Shown here one piece after another: positions 1 through 11,928 of a DNA stretch of 64,000 nucleotides (the first letter of the stretch is position 1; each line of letters starts with the position of its first letter). Source of the DNA: Syncephalastrum monosporum B8922 (lineage: Eukaryota > Mucoromycota > Mucoromycetes > Mucorales > Syncephalastraceae); the NCBI GenBank assembly GCA_000697355.1, contig JNEN01000861.1:124001-188000 (forward strand). Reading direction: 5' to 3'. Made by a program: the position numbers and the translations under genes. Under the pieces are notes generated by a model, which saw nothing but the letters and a program-made list of their open reading frames with translations, was not told where the DNA came from and did not search any database.

Positions 1-509
1 CCAAAGCCAAACAAGAGGGCGTCCATCTGCACTACTCGTGTATCCGTGAGCCGTACAAATACGATCAGTATATCCACCGCTCCGGTGTCGCCTTTGTCCA
101 GATCCGACCCGACCACCAGGGCTTCTACTGGGTCAACAATCGACTCTACACCAACCATACCCCAGCCCTTGTCGCAAGTCGCCGCAAGGAGTCCAGCTCG
201 CTGATGCACCCTGAATTGTTACGCCAAAATTTTGCAGCGTTTTGCCAGAATGAGGAGAAACTTGCCCAGTTCTGGGAGTCTACAAAGCAGAGCTTCGCCG
301 ATCACCACGGGTGGCTGTTTGAGAATGCGCCCGTCGTCGAACCCGACACCTCCCAGACTAATACCACTGCCAGCTTCTCTGATAATGGCACGACCCCATC
401 CGCCTCTACAATTACAACACCCCAGCAGACGTCACTGCAAGACAGTGGCTCTATAGGGACCACCACACTCTCTTCGTCCAGCACGACAGATCAAGCGTCA
501 AAGCAGTAA
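1..509 (+). CDS. C-terminal part of an unrecognised protein (5' end outside window)
   Basis: An open frame enters at the left edge (codons from base 3) and runs without interruption to a TAA at 507-509, about 168 residues. The first about 70 residues look like folded protein rich in aromatic and charged residues (HLHYSCIREPYKYDQYIHRS, then an IRPDHQGFYWVNN stretch). They are followed by a probable helix rich in N, E, F and K, then a low-complexity tail of Ser, Thr, Asn and Gln. I do not recognise the family, and the start codon and any upstream exons lie outside the window. The frame is supported by C-biased third codon positions in the first 200 bases. A metabolic enzyme or a conserved regulatory protein are both possible. 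Confidence 0.6.
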   Translation, partial: KAKQEGVHLHYSCIREPYKYDQYIHRSGVAFVQIRPDHQGFYWVNNRLYTNHTPALVASRRKESSSLMHPELLRQNFAAFCQNEEKLAQFWESTKQSFADHHGWLFENAPVVEPDTSQTNTTASFSDNGTTPSASTITTPQQTSLQDSGSIGTTTLSSSSTTDQASKQ

Positions 510-1069
510 TCCTAAACATTTGTATTCTCTTTCGCTCCGCTCCCGCGACTTCCCAGTCAATTTTTGTATTTTTCTTTTGTTTTTGTTTTGTTCCCCTATT
601 GGATATTTATGTTATAACGACACTATCATTTATACGCAAAGTAAGAGCAGAAAAGTTGTTGAAATGCCTTGGATTACTTTAGTACCCATGTGTAGTAAGA
701 GATTTTGAGAGAATCTGTGTCTTGAGCATGTACTATAGATAGTTAGCAGCTAGGTTGCAGCACAATTATCCCGCTCGGTAAACCGTTTAGGCCGCAATTT
801 CCCTTCAGGGTTCGCTGCACGACCCATTTGTGTTGTATGTGTATTACCGCACACAGCGCATGCAATTTAGGAAAATAGACGGTACATTTACCGTCCCTCG
901 GATAGTACGAAACACATCCACAAAAGGAGACTCGCACACACACACACAAAGAAAGGAGACGGCGGTATTACAGTGCAGAGAGTGATAATCAATGGTGAAT
1001 TTTGCATTATGGATAAACAGGGAGAATTTACAAGACGATCTATGCGAGAGACTAGCAATGCTGGACCAT
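510..1069. other. Convergent 3' intergenic region
   Basis: This 560-bp stretch lies between the end of the left-edge gene (+) and the citrate synthase stop (-). Short open frames here lack conserved content. It holds AT-rich 3' UTR-like sequence after 510 and a short CA run near 930-945. No RNA gene was seen. Confidence 0.5.
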
Positions 1070-1236
1070 TTAGTTGGCACCGAACATCTTCTTGAGGTAG
1101 GCGGTGCTGTACGACTTCGGGCGCTCGAGGGGCATACCAAGGGCACGGTCCCACTAAAGAAAAAGACGGTTAAACGCGCTGTGCGTAGATAAAATTTCTC
1201 TACAAAACTTACGATGAGCTGCGAGGTGACACCGAG

Positions 1237-1267
<31 letters not shown>

Positions 1268-1953
1268 TAGTCCTGCTCGGTGAGGCCATAGTACTGAAGG
1301 AGGACGCCGGAGTGGGCATCGACGTTGGGCCAGGGGTTCTTGGTCTTACCGTGCTCAGTAAGAACACCGGGCTGAAAAAAGAGGAAAAAAAAAATAGGTG
1401 TAGGTTAGAGACTCCGAACCCACGCAATAACCTAGCAATGAAGTAACACTTACGATGATGTGGTAAAGCTTGGAGACGAGGTTGAAGAGAGGGTCATCGG
1501 GCAAGTGCTTGAGGGCGAACTCGCGCTGGGCGGTGTAGCGGGGATCAGTCTTGCGGAGGACGGCGTGACCGAAGCCGGGCACGACCTGGCCACCGTTAAG
1601 GGTGTCCCAGAGGTACTTCTTGATCTGCTCCTCAGAGGCATCGATACCGATGGTCTCCTTGAGCTTCAGGGTCCAGCGGAGGACTTCCTGGTTGGCAAGA
1701 CCGTGGAGGGGACCAGCCAGACCGTTCAGACCGGCGGCGAAGGAGAGGTAGGGGTCAGAGAGAGCGGAGCCGACCAAGTGGGTGCTGAATTAAAAAAAAA
1801 AATAAGATTGATAAGTACGAAATGGAAGTTTAGAAATCCGCACGTGGCTTCCCAAAGTAAAACATTCGGCTCCCCCGTTCGGCCTTCCCGTGACCGTGTC
1901 TCCGTTTCCCAACAAAATAAAATCCCGTGAAGATGACTTACGTGTGGGCGGAG

Positions 1954-1987
<34 letters not shown>

Positions 1988-2975
1988 GGTAGAGACGCAT
2001 GAGCTCAACAAAGTCCTTGTTGGAGTCGAAGCCGAGCAGCTTGGAGAAGTTGTACGAGTAGTCCTTGTCGGCCTCAATGGCAGGGAGCTTGCCATCCTTG
2101 TAGACGTTGCGGTAGATACGGGCAGCGACGTTGGGGAGCTTGGCAATCAGATCCATGGTGTCCTCATAGGTGGGCTCCCAGTACTTGGACTTGTGGATAC
2201 CCTCGTTGTAGGCCTTGGCGAACTGCGACTCGTGCTGGAGCGCGTTGATCGCGAGCGAGAACTGTGACATGGGGTGGAGAGTCTTGGGGCAGCGGTCAAT
2301 GAGCTCCTCAACGAACTCGGGGATCTGAGCGCGAGCGGCCCACTCGGCAGACAGACCCTTGACCTCCTCGGCGGTGGGGACCTCGCCAGTGACGAGCAGC
2401 CAGAAGAGAGACTCGGGAAGAGGCTCAGAACCACCCTGGGCGGCGGGCAGGACCTTCTGGCAGTCGGGGATGGTCAGGCCACGGAAACGGATACCCTCCT
2501 CAGCATCCAGAACGGAGCCTTCCCAGACAAGACCCTTGATACCGCGCATACCACCGTAGGCCTGGTCGACGGAGACCTCACCGAGGATCTTGTTGCCGTA
2601 CTCCTTGCGGAATGCCTTGACCTCAGCCTGCTTCTCAGGGATGATCTCAGCAAGGCGCTCCTTCAAGGTCTACAGAACAGAACGCGTTAGGTCAATCATG
2701 TTTGTTGGCTTCCAGCAAGCTTTGCTTGGGAATATTTGACTTTTTCTCTCTCTTACCTTGGCCTTGGCAGTGGAGTAGGCACGCGTGGCGCCAACGGTAG
2801 AGGCAGCGGGCGCGAAGCGGAGGGGAGCCTGGCGCACAGCGTTCTAATGATGAAATAACGAGAAAGGGTGTTGGTTTGTGTGCTCTTTGACAGGAGGCCC
2901 ATTGCTAATGGCACTGAATAAGCGCGCGATATATACCTTGGCAATGTTAGAGGAGAAAGCACGAAGGGCAGACAT
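1070..2975 (-). CDS. CIT1: Citrate synthase, mitochondrial
   Basis: Condenses acetyl-CoA with oxaloacetate to citrate in the TCA cycle. Six exons on the minus strand: 2937-2975, 2757-2843, 1942-2669, 1454-1784, 1213-1371 and 1070-1153; all junctions are GT-AG and in phase. The product is 475 residues, the usual fungal length. Residues 1 to about 38 are rich in Arg, Ala and Ser with no acids until after [10 protein letters not shown], typical of a mitochondrial presequence. Catalytic residues are visible: His276 in SDHEGG, His358 in [14 protein letters not shown] and Asp413 in NVDAHSG. The C-terminus (KKMFGAN) is not a peroxisomal signal, so this is the mitochondrial rather than the glyoxysomal form. 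Strong C-ending codon bias fits high expression. Confidence 0.96.
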
Positions 2976-4228
2976 TGAGAAAGAGAAAAGGGTTGGGGAA
3001 GAAAAGAAAAGAAGGACTGGGTCGTGATGAGCCCGATTATATAACAAAACGGCCGGCTAAATGATACTGTCATCCCAAATTGAGTCGAGAGCAGGGGTGG
3101 GCCGCTCAAAAATCAGAGAGTCTCAGCTTATGATGTCACCGCCTAAACGATCAACCGCCACATGCTCTCCTTTCAACCGGGGTCCCCTCTCCCTCAACTG
3201 CTTATCTTCTTCCTATCATTCATTGGCTCAAAAGATCATTCCCCACACCTTGAACTTGTTCTTCCAATTCCAGGATGCCCTTCTCCACTATGGGGTGTTC
3301 CTGGAAACATGAAATCGAAACAAAACAAAAAAAGAAAAACAAAATTTTCTTGTGTGACCCTCCTTATCTCTCGTGTTTGATGATTATCAATTTTGCTTCT
3401 TTTAGTTCAGACTATGTTCCCATCGAATCCGTTCGCGCGTCGTTTTTCGACGTAGCTTAAAAACCCCTTGATGTTACTTGACGTCTGGCATAGGAGGATA
3501 AAACATTTATCCAGCCATAACGCTGCCAGAGTGGCTAGAGATAAGTGGAGTAAACGATGGCATTTTTTTATTTCTTTTTCGTGTTATCCCCAAAACAAAA
3601 TGGTGCCTTGCCTTCCCCTCCCGCGCTGCATAATGAAACGCCCTGGTTTTTTTCCTTCCGCCCAATGACCCCGTTACGTCTGTAAGGCTACGTATGCAGT
3701 AGGGTTTGGATATAAACGGAAGGATCATTTTCTCTTGGTAAGCAGGACATGGTTGCATTTCTGTTGGTAATGGGTATTTCACCCCACCCCACTCGTGGTG
3801 CAAAAAAATGGTGAAGCAGGTGACTAACGGGAATCATTTGCATCCATGAAGTTCTGACAAAGGCTCAATCCAAGTTCGGCGATGATCGGACATACGCCGG
3901 TTGCACAAACCCTTTTCCCCTTCTGTCATTTAGCAAGGTGATTTTGTCATTGGCGCGTGAACTTGTTTCCAAGGATGAATTCTTCCTTTAGCTGTTAAAA
4001 AATAATAGGTGGCGTATTTTGGATTTTTTTGGATCATTTGTGTACAGTATAGAGATGTAAGGAATAAGTATGCTAAAGTGGGAGAAAAGGGATGGCTGTG
4101 CGACGAGCACTAAGTATATACACTGAGAGAAAAAGGGGATAAGTGATGTGAAAAAAAAAAATAAAGAGGTAAGAGGGAAAAAGAAGTTAAATGGTCGAGA
4201 GCGCGGAGAGAAAAAAAAAAAAAGGGGA
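2976..4228. other. Citrate synthase promoter side and cyclin 3' flank
   Basis: 1.25 kb between two minus-strand genes. The part next to 2976 should hold the citrate synthase promoter. The part near 4000-4228 is A/T and homopolymer rich and probably holds the 3' UTR of the cyclin. ORFs here show no recognisable protein. Confidence 0.4.
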
Positions 4229-4951
4229 CTATAAATACATGAGTGGCTGTGTGGATTGAGAAGACGGTTGATACGTTTGGTAAGGTGAAGGCATGCTTTG
4301 CTTGTGGTGAACAGGCGAAGACGAAGGGGGTGGAGTGGGTATACCGAGTGGATTATGGAAAGCACCATTATAAGGGTAGTAGCCGTTATAGACTGCCGCG
4401 GAGGCCATTTCACCCGTCACCAGAGGCTGCTCAAGGCCGATAGGGGGTGGCGTTGACTTTCTGAAGCCAGCCTGTTGGCACAGATTGACACTCGAGCGAG
4501 ATTGGCGAGGCAAGCGGTGTTGATGCGGCGGCTGTTGCTGGTGCTTCCAGATATCAGCCACAGGACTGCTTGCGAAGCCCATGCTACCATGGCGCTGGCG
4601 CGGGGGTGGCGAAGCCCAAGTGTCGCTCCCGGTGACGAAACTATGGCGCTGAGGACGACGGTAAGTGGAAGAAGAGGACGAAGCGGATGGGTTGTGGTTT
4701 GGGGGAGGGGACGTGCGCGGATGATGCTGCTGGAAGGCAAAGGGCGTGCTGCGACGATCGATGTTTGGGTCATAGTCGTCGTCTGGCGTTCCAGCACGGT
4801 GGTACGAATCCTGATTCGTCATGGGTGCGTTGAAAACAACGGACTGGGGCGAGTGATGCAGACTTCCATAGCTCGCCATGCGTTGCATAGCAGCCGAGGA
4901 TGAGTGAAGGCTGCCGTTGGAGGGCACTTTGGTGAGATGGTGGTGATAGGA

Positions 4952-4984
<33 letters not shown>

Positions 4985-6064
4985 ATGCGGGTGCTGTTGC
5001 TGCTGCTGAGGAGTGAAGGCATAGGACTGACTCCCGTGACGCGACATGTGAGAATAAGTATGGCGACGATGGTCGTCGTCGAGGGAGACGCGGGCGGTCA
5101 TATCGACAAGCTGTTGCTCAGTGGTCAGGTCGGGCGAGACTTTTCTGTCATCGGGCGAGAAGGCCTGCTGCTGGGCGATGGCAGGGCGAGCCAGGACAGC
5201 CGAGCCCATGGAAGAAGAGCGACCATGGCGCATGGGGCCGTGCGTAGCCGGGTTGTATGACGGAGTATCATACATGATGCTCTTGAGGATCTCCTGCTCC
5301 ATGTAGCCTACTTTCAGCAACTGATCGCCGTAGCGTTGCAGTTCACTGATAGGCACACTTAGGTTGAATCCATTCAGGAACAAGAACTCCAGCTCCAGGC
5401 TGTTGAGTTCAGATACGGGCAAACCTCCAACCTACATTTTAGAAGAAGGGTAGGAAGAAAAAGTGCGTGAGTGGAAATGTATGTCTACTATTAAATTGAT
5501 ATTGCGGATGCTATTGTAGTTTACCTTGGCGTAGCGTGTGTTTGTATAAAAGACATCACTAAAGAATTTGGAGGAGACCATGACTCCGGCAATGATGAGG
5601 CGGTGAATGTTGTAAGAGTCAATAGTAAAGGGGCGACCGGTTAATGCCAGAGCATTCTTGGACATGCGGTCAAAGTAAACAAGGAGACTGAGGAAACATT
5701 CGTTTGCGCATGGACAGTACTTGAAGATGCGAGAGAGGTACGAAAAAATGTCGATGGAGGGGATGGAACGAGCGTGGAAGCGGGTATAGGTTTCTGCGGT
5801 GGGAGGAGGCGGTGGCGGTGGCGTGGCAGATGAAGCGACAACAGCCGTCGAGGCAGACGAAGACGACGTCGGCGACGACGAAGACAAGGCATGAGAGGGA
5901 GATGAGCCAAGCAAGGAGGCTGACGAAGCACGTCGCACATCGCCCTTGCGTGCTGCTCGATTCAATTGGTTGTTGGCCGCCGTCATCCGCTCCAGAAGCG
6001 AAGCCAGATGGCGAATGGTTTCAGCCGTCGGGTATTTCGAGAGGTCAAACGTAGGCGACAGCAT
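4229..6064 (-). CDS. Pho80/Pcl-like cyclin with long Q/S/P-rich tail
   Basis: Two exons (5525-6064 and 4229-5431) give 580 residues. A cyclin domain of the Pho80/Pcl type spans about residues 88-235. It has the family signature of a first helix ending in SIPSIDIFSYLSRI, a Cys-rich CPCANECFLSLLVYFDR helix, then IHRLIIAGVMVSSKFFSD and, after the intron, a GLPVSELNSLELEFLFLNGF helix. The last about 340 residues are low complexity (Gln, Pro, Ser, His), including a CAG/CAA polyglutamine run near 4955-5010. These cyclins partner Pho85-type CDKs in phosphate, cell-cycle or polarity control; the exact partner cannot be told. The start at 6064 is the first Met before the conserved domain. A second gene of this family lies at 50721-51879 with an intron at the same place. 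Confidence 0.85.
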
Positions 6065-6710
6065 GGTTGAGCCTCTCTTAGAACGTCTGTGGTATATATA
6101 ACAAAGGAAGAGAAAAGAAGGATAAAATGAAAAGAGAGGAAAAAAATAGCAGAAAAACAAAAAAAAATATGGTGCCTAAATTTGTTACATACAACACCAA
6201 CAAAGAGAGACACACGACGGCACACAGGCACAGAGAGAGTATGTGTGTGTATCTGCGCTGTGTTGTAGCAGTTTCAAGGGACTAGAGCGCACCTAACACA
6301 AATAGAGTATCGGTAATTCCCTATTGAATCCTGTGACTTGCATATGCTCCATACTCTATATCCTACTCTCATGTCTCATTAACGGTGGCCTTCCGTCTGT
6401 AGGCTTTACTTGTTTTATTTTTCATTTTATTTTGTATGTGTTCATAGATGTGTGATGTGCATAACGTAGAAGTCGTAGACAGAAACAATAGCGTGCGTCT
6501 GTGCGTGTGTGAGAGTGTGCGTGTGTGTGTGTGTGTGTGTGATTGTTGTGTGTATGTGTTTGAGAGTGTGTGAAGGGAAAGCGAAAGAAAGAAACAGTGT
6601 GTTTTTGTGAGAGTGAGAGACAAGAAATAATGTTACTTTTTTTTACTCACTTGAGTCAATAGGTAAAAAGAATCGATCAGTATCCACTATTTGAGAATAA
6701 CAGGGAACAC
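6065..6710. other. Spacer with GT microsatellite
   Basis: A 646-bp stretch between the cyclin start and the B55 stop, both on the minus strand. It serves as cyclin 5' flank and B55 3' flank. It contains an uninterrupted (GT)n run at 6521-6541 inside a longer imperfect GT/GA tract at about 6490-6560. No gene is visible. Confidence 0.5.
6521..6541. repeat. GT dinucleotide microsatellite
   Basis: Ten perfect GT units, flanked on both sides by imperfect GT, GC and GA repeats (6497-6560). Likely length-polymorphic. Confidence 0.9.
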
Positions 6711-8649
6711 TTACTTGAACACGAACAAATTGTTCGCCGCAGCCACAGCAACCGTATTTTCCCGTGGATGCCAAGAGGCATGGAGGATCTTCCGGCTAAA
6801 ATCAAGGTCGTCGAGGCTAAATCCAAAGCCATTGCTCATGGGCTGTTCACCTGTACGGCCCTTGGCAAGTGCTGGCAGTTTTTGCTTGCCGCCTGACCGT
6901 GCGCTGGCCTTAAAGGCCGACTTGTCTGCTTGGAGGGGTATGTCTGACTTGCCTTCGCTGTCATAGATATGGAAGGCATTGCTGTACGAGCCTGTCATAA
7001 CCGACCTAGAAATAAGAAAAGTTTATGTCTGTCATGGCATTCAGATATGCCCGCATGACTTACTTTCCGTCACCACTGAATGTGCACTCGAACTTGTCAA
7101 AAATACAATCATTCTCATACAAATCACACAGGCGATTGCGCAACTGATCGTGGATATAAATGGTTTGCACAGGTCGGTTGTCCATGTTGATATCCCAGAT
7201 CTTGAGCGTTAAATAGTCGCGCGAGAGGATATACCGTCCGTCTTGACTGAACTGGACATCCGAGACCGAGGAAATGATCTCTGAGAAGAAGGACCGGCTT
7301 GCTGGATCCTCGACTTCCTCAAAGACTAATAGTATGTAGGGCAAGGTAATGGGAGATCAGTAAGGCTCTTGCAGCCCTGATCCTACCTTTTGCATTCTGA
7401 TCGCACAGGGCCGAGGCACGCATGTCGCTCAACTTGATTGCGCCTTTGCTCGAGGAGTACATGAACATATTGCAGTGAATCGGATGAAACTCGGCCGCAG
7501 TAATGACCTCCGTCAGCTCTTCCATGTTGGCCGGCTTGATGTCGACGATGTCTTTTACGAATAAGTCATACTGTGACATGCCCCAGTCATTTTCTCTTTG
7601 TGCTGGACTTACTGAAGCTCTGGTCGGAGATGTCGAGGTTCCAGAGGTTAATACGCAAGTCGTCGCCGGACAGATAGGTCTCGCCATCGGAATTGGTAGA
7701 GATGGAGTTGATATGGTAGGTGTGAGCTATCGAATCGAGGTTACATACAATGCTCTCAAGACATAGCTCCAGTACCATTAGCAAAAGTTCTACGAGGCAC
7801 AGCCGCAATAATGGTGTCGCGATGCAGGAGCTTGGGAATACGCAGAGGCGAATCGGGAGTGGGTGAAGTATCAAGATGTGACTCGGCAACGACCTTCAAT
7901 GACTTCTCAAAGACTTTCCAGAGCTTGATCGTCTTATCTATAGGCAAGAGTAAGAGGAAATAAACAGAAGAAACGCGGATTAGGAAGGGTACCATTGGTC
8001 GATAGGAGGAAGTGGGCTGAGCTCTGGCGTTTACACCACTTGATCTTGTTGATCTTTTCTTCAATCTCCAAACTTTTGAGATAGTCGAATTCGGCTTCAT
8101 GCGACTGAAATTCGGTATGAAACTTGTATTCACATCCTTGTTTCTACACGTAATAAAGTATCAGGCACCGCACAGTGAACACATATGATTCTTACATCCT
8201 CGTTCCTTTCGAATAGAACGATGCGTCCGCCACGGTCACCCGTAGCCAGATAATCGCCCGTTGCGTCGAACTCGACCGCCGTAATAAGATCAGCTAAGGA
8301 AAACGACTGAGTCATTCACTCTGCCTGCCGAGATTGTCGCTCCTCTGACTCTCTCTCCCTCTCTCTTTTTTTTTCTTTGACGCAGTTACAAGTGACAAGT
8401 CCATCTGCTGTCCATGCCTTGGACGCGGACTAGCAATCAGACGTATAGCCTGCTTGAGCCAGCGGTGTAGGGTCAATAGTAGACCGTCTGGCCCCACTCG
8501 GCCCCTTCAACGCACTGCACGCATTGCATTCATCGCACCCGTAGAAGCTTCTTGCAAGTAGAAAGCAACTTACCGTCAGTGATATCGTCCGTGTCTCCTT
8601 TATCGCCAAAGCATTGTGCGCAGCGCCAGTCGTGGTGTTCGTCTGTCAT
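6711..8649 (-). CDS. CDC55: PP2A regulatory subunit B (B55/Cdc55), WD40 propeller
   Basis: The B55 subunit directs the PP2A catalytic core to phosphoproteins in mitotic exit and polarity control. Eight exons: 8574-8649, 8196-8293, 7993-8143, 7776-7937, 7613-7726, 7387-7551, 7064-7325 and 6711-7005, giving 440 residues (human B55-alpha has 447). Signature stretches include [86 protein letters not shown] and [14 protein letters not shown]. Codons close in phase at every junction. The stop TAA at 6711-6713 is itself part of a GTAAGT donor-like motif, so an extra short terminal exon is possible. The N-terminal [19 protein letters not shown] matches the usual unstructured WxxCxxCFGD start of the family. 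Confidence 0.95.
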
Positions 8650-11075
8650 TTTCAGTTAATTGGGTCTGGGGGGGACTAAACAAGAAGAAAAAGTTATAAT
8701 AACAAAAAGACAAAAGTCGGTCTGTTGTCTGCAAGCGAGCACGCACAGGCACAAACAGTACAAACTCAACTCCCCCATTCAGACCGCAAATCTTTGCAAC
8801 GTAAATATTTATTCTCCATTGATCCCTCACATTGAATATAAAAGTGCGTGTATGAAAAGTTATACTGGTATTGAGACAGCCACAGCCAGGCCTTCATCAT
8901 CTTTCTGCCTGGATCAGACGAAAAAGAAAAATCACTTGCGCAGAAAATTATTCTGTGAGCGCGTCACCGGGTCATAAACTGCATATGAACGCAGACCTTT
9001 ATAAAAAGCATGACTATCCAATGACACTGATGTCTAAAGCCACACAGCAATACATTTCTCTACTTGCACAAAGAGCAAATCGCGCTTTCATATGATTCGT
9101 GGCTTCCCGAACGTTTGGGTTCCTTTGTGTGCGGAGATCTGCTTGCCTGTCCCACTCACAATATGTTCTTCGACGTGCTCTGCCCTCGGCCTTTCTATCC
9201 CTGTCATCAGCTACACATTCAAATATGCCTCTTACGATTTAAGTATGCTTTACAGACACAATTACGCATGTTCAGCGTACTGGCTTAATACGTGAACAAA
9301 ACAAAAAAAACATGGCCGTGGCCTGCCAGAATGCAATTTATAAACTAATTTAGCGGCGTCCCATTCGCCAGGTACGATTGGCTGGGACCTATTTTTCCAG
9401 AGCAGGTCAATGTGTTGGTATGACATCATCAACGTCAACAGGAACAGCAAAAGTAGAACGAGGCAAAGATCTACAGATATAAAAAAATTGATGAACGGAA
9501 GACTGATAGTATCTCTTCTCAGAAAATGGAATGAGACTTCATTTTTCTCTGTTGGAAGAACTGTGATTTACGCTGGGGTGGCGTTGGCATTTTCATGCGC
9601 GAAAAGTGCTGTTTAGGTAAGTGCACCACGACCTGTCACACACAAAATAATTACTTTGCCCCGTGCACAATAATCGCTCCCATCACGCAGTGTTGAACTG
9701 AGGAAGTAATCATATGTCATACTCGACCGCGTTGAGGGTTCCTTTCAAAATATCCATGTTCGTGTGAGGTTTCCACTTCTGTAGGCAGAAAGCAGAGAAG
9801 CATGGCTGCTCATAGACTTTCGCGATGGGGATAGGGATCGTCAGCTGCTGTAGAACGTTATAGCTCAGCAGCGAAATAGTGAGGCTAACTCCAGTTCCAT
9901 CTTATAATATTCCTTGAACCGCCTAGGTTCATTGTTCTCGCAGTGGCAACAAAGCTTCTTCGTGCAACCAGTATGTTGTGCTATTGCTATGTACTTATCG
10001 TGACTGGATGATTGCTATGCCAGACCCTGACTGCTACTCGAGCAACGTAGAACATGGCAAACGCTGATCGTGCTCGCGGTATGATGTGAACCAGTAGATA
10101 CATGAAGCCGTGACAGCAATACGTGATTATGTTTTTGTAGCCGATATCATCAACGACAGCCGGTACCTTATACAATGAACGAGTGTAGGCCTGTATCAGC
10201 GTTCCTTATACAACAGGGACACAGCGTTCCATTATAGGTGTACGCAGATCTTGATTCGACAAAATGTCTTTATTCAGGGAATATATTTCTTCTTTTCTTT
10301 TGTCTTAGCTTCGCAACTGAGACTAGCAAGCTTTTCATCGTTTATAATGGGAGACGAGTACTGTGATACGTACCAAGGTATCACCTCTCGTATATGGAGG
10401 GAAAGGTGCCACCACGAGGCAGCTAAATACAAGGACACGCGAGGCACTTTGTCTCATAATTACTGCATCAGTGCATCCAAACGTCGGAAGGTCGCAATGA
10501 TACTGCTTTTCGATATGCGTTACATACTACATTAAGCAGGAATACGTAACGTCACTAGATGCTGATACGTAGATTGACAACGCAGAGATGATATGGTATT
10601 CACATAGTACGCATCTATGGCGCAGCGCATATGTATTTAAAAATTGAACAGGAGCAATGACCCGCAATCAGATATTGACACGTCGATTTGTGCGGGCTGC
10701 AAGCAGGTGGATCAGTCTAGCGAATAAGTATGTACATGTTGACGCGGTTTATGCGATATGCATCTCTGTTGAGGAGGCAAAAGATCAACGAAGGCGGTAC
10801 AGATAGTCCCCACAAAGCATCATCGCCTACATACAACATCGTTTGGAGTCGAGATAACAGATGAGGGAGATGTGCTGGGGATCAGAAGAGGGGTGGAAGC
10901 GAACAGGAGGCGTAGTGTTGAGATCTTGGAACATGTTTGTACTACAATGTAAAGTCTCTGCTCGAAATGAATTCTGGAATCCGTAAAACGTGCATATCGT
11001 GGGAGTATGCTTCATGCATTGCACGCATCTTTGTAACGTACGGTACTTGTCCTATTTCTCCTTTTCCCCCCTCAT
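8650..11075. other. Gene-empty intergenic region (2.4 kb)
   Basis: Only short, unconserved open frames on both strands, with AT-rich composition. No tRNA-like B box, transposon ORF or long repeat was found by eye. It separates the B55 start (-) from the thioesterase start (+), so both promoters lie here. Confidence 0.45.
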
Positions 11076-11693
11076 ATGAAGTCAAGCGCAAAGGAACGTC
11101 TAAGTCTCGTCAATGGGCATCTCAAATCAGCAGACGATGGCACCTCTCAATCAGCGAAAGCCGGCGGCAGCGTCAGCCGAACCTTGACATTCCGAAATCG
11201 CGTTGACTACAAGTATTTCCTAAGTATTCAATCGAGGTGTGCACGAGCAAATATGCCACTGAAGAAGGACGCTGATACAAGAGCAATACATGTGAATAGA
11301 TGGAGTGACAATGACCAGTACGGGCATATCAACAACTCAGTCTACTATTTCTATATTGACACGGTGGTCAATGAGTACCTGCTCAAGTACTGCGGCCTCG
11401 ACCCACTCGATACCTCGAACACCAAACCCAAGCACTTGGTGGCATCGTCGTGGGCCACATTCTACGCTTCTGCGGCGTATCCAAGTCTGTTCCACGTCGG
11501 CCTGTGCATCACCAAGATCGGACGCTCGAGCGTGGCGTATCGGCTGGGTATCTTTGAAGGCGATCAAACCGAAGCATGCGTTGTGGGTGGATACACGCAC
11601 GTCTTCATCGACCCTGTCCACCGTCGTCCGGTGAAAGAGTTACCTTCTTGGATGAGAGCTGGAATGGAGCCAATTCTCATGCCACAGCCATAG
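11076..11693 (+). CDS. Hotdog-fold acyl-CoA thioesterase (4HBT family)
   Basis: Two exons, 11076-11236 and 11300-11693, give 184 residues. The 63-bp intron (GTGTGC...GAATAG) is a multiple of three without a stop, so a plain open frame runs through it. Removing it joins YKYFLSIQSR to WSDNDQYGHINNSVYY, the continuous family motif with the catalytic-type D-x-D-x-Y-G-H-x-N-N. Later conserved parts are the helix-dimer segment DTVVNEYLLKY, the GRSSVAYRLGIF strand and the VVGGYTHVFID strand. The protein probably hydrolyses an acyl-CoA; the substrate cannot be read from sequence. The start at 11076 follows a C-rich tract. No peroxisomal signal is seen at the C-terminus (MPQP). A start at the internal Met (11253) would remove the first strand and is unlikely. 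Confidence 0.82.
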   Translation: MKSSAKERLSLVNGHLKSADDGTSQSAKAGGSVSRTLTFRNRVDYKYFLSIQSRCARANMPLKKDADTRAIHVNRWSDNDQYGHINNSVYYFYIDTVVNEYLLKYCGLDPLDTSNTKPKHLVASSWATFYASAAYPSLFHVGLCITKIGRSSVAYRLGIFEGDQTEACVVGGYTHVFIDPVHRRPVKELPSWMRAGMEPILMPQP

Positions 11694-11928
11694 TACAATA
11701 AAGCCGGTGACTGTGTCTCATATACTGTAATATGAAAGCTACCACTGTGGGCAATGCGATGATGGAAGGAGGTGTGGAAAGGGTCTGGTGTTACACAATG
11801 GCATCATGTCTCAAGGACGGAGTTTGCGAAGGGTAAATCGTCGCCAAGACCTGTCGTGTCTGGGCATAATCGTCTCATTGCCCTTCTCTCTCTTTCTTTA
11901 CACCTCTTCTCTGTTGTAATTCTTCACC

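Noticed and set aside
1460..2690. Long plus-strand open frames (1460-1930, 1890-2267, 2274-2690)
   Set aside because: They are antisense to citrate synthase exons, whose strong codon bias leaves the opposite strand open.
9410..9616. 68-residue plus ORF in the empty 8.65-11.07 kb region
   Set aside because: Short, no motif, no neighbours in frame; expected by chance in 2.4 kb.
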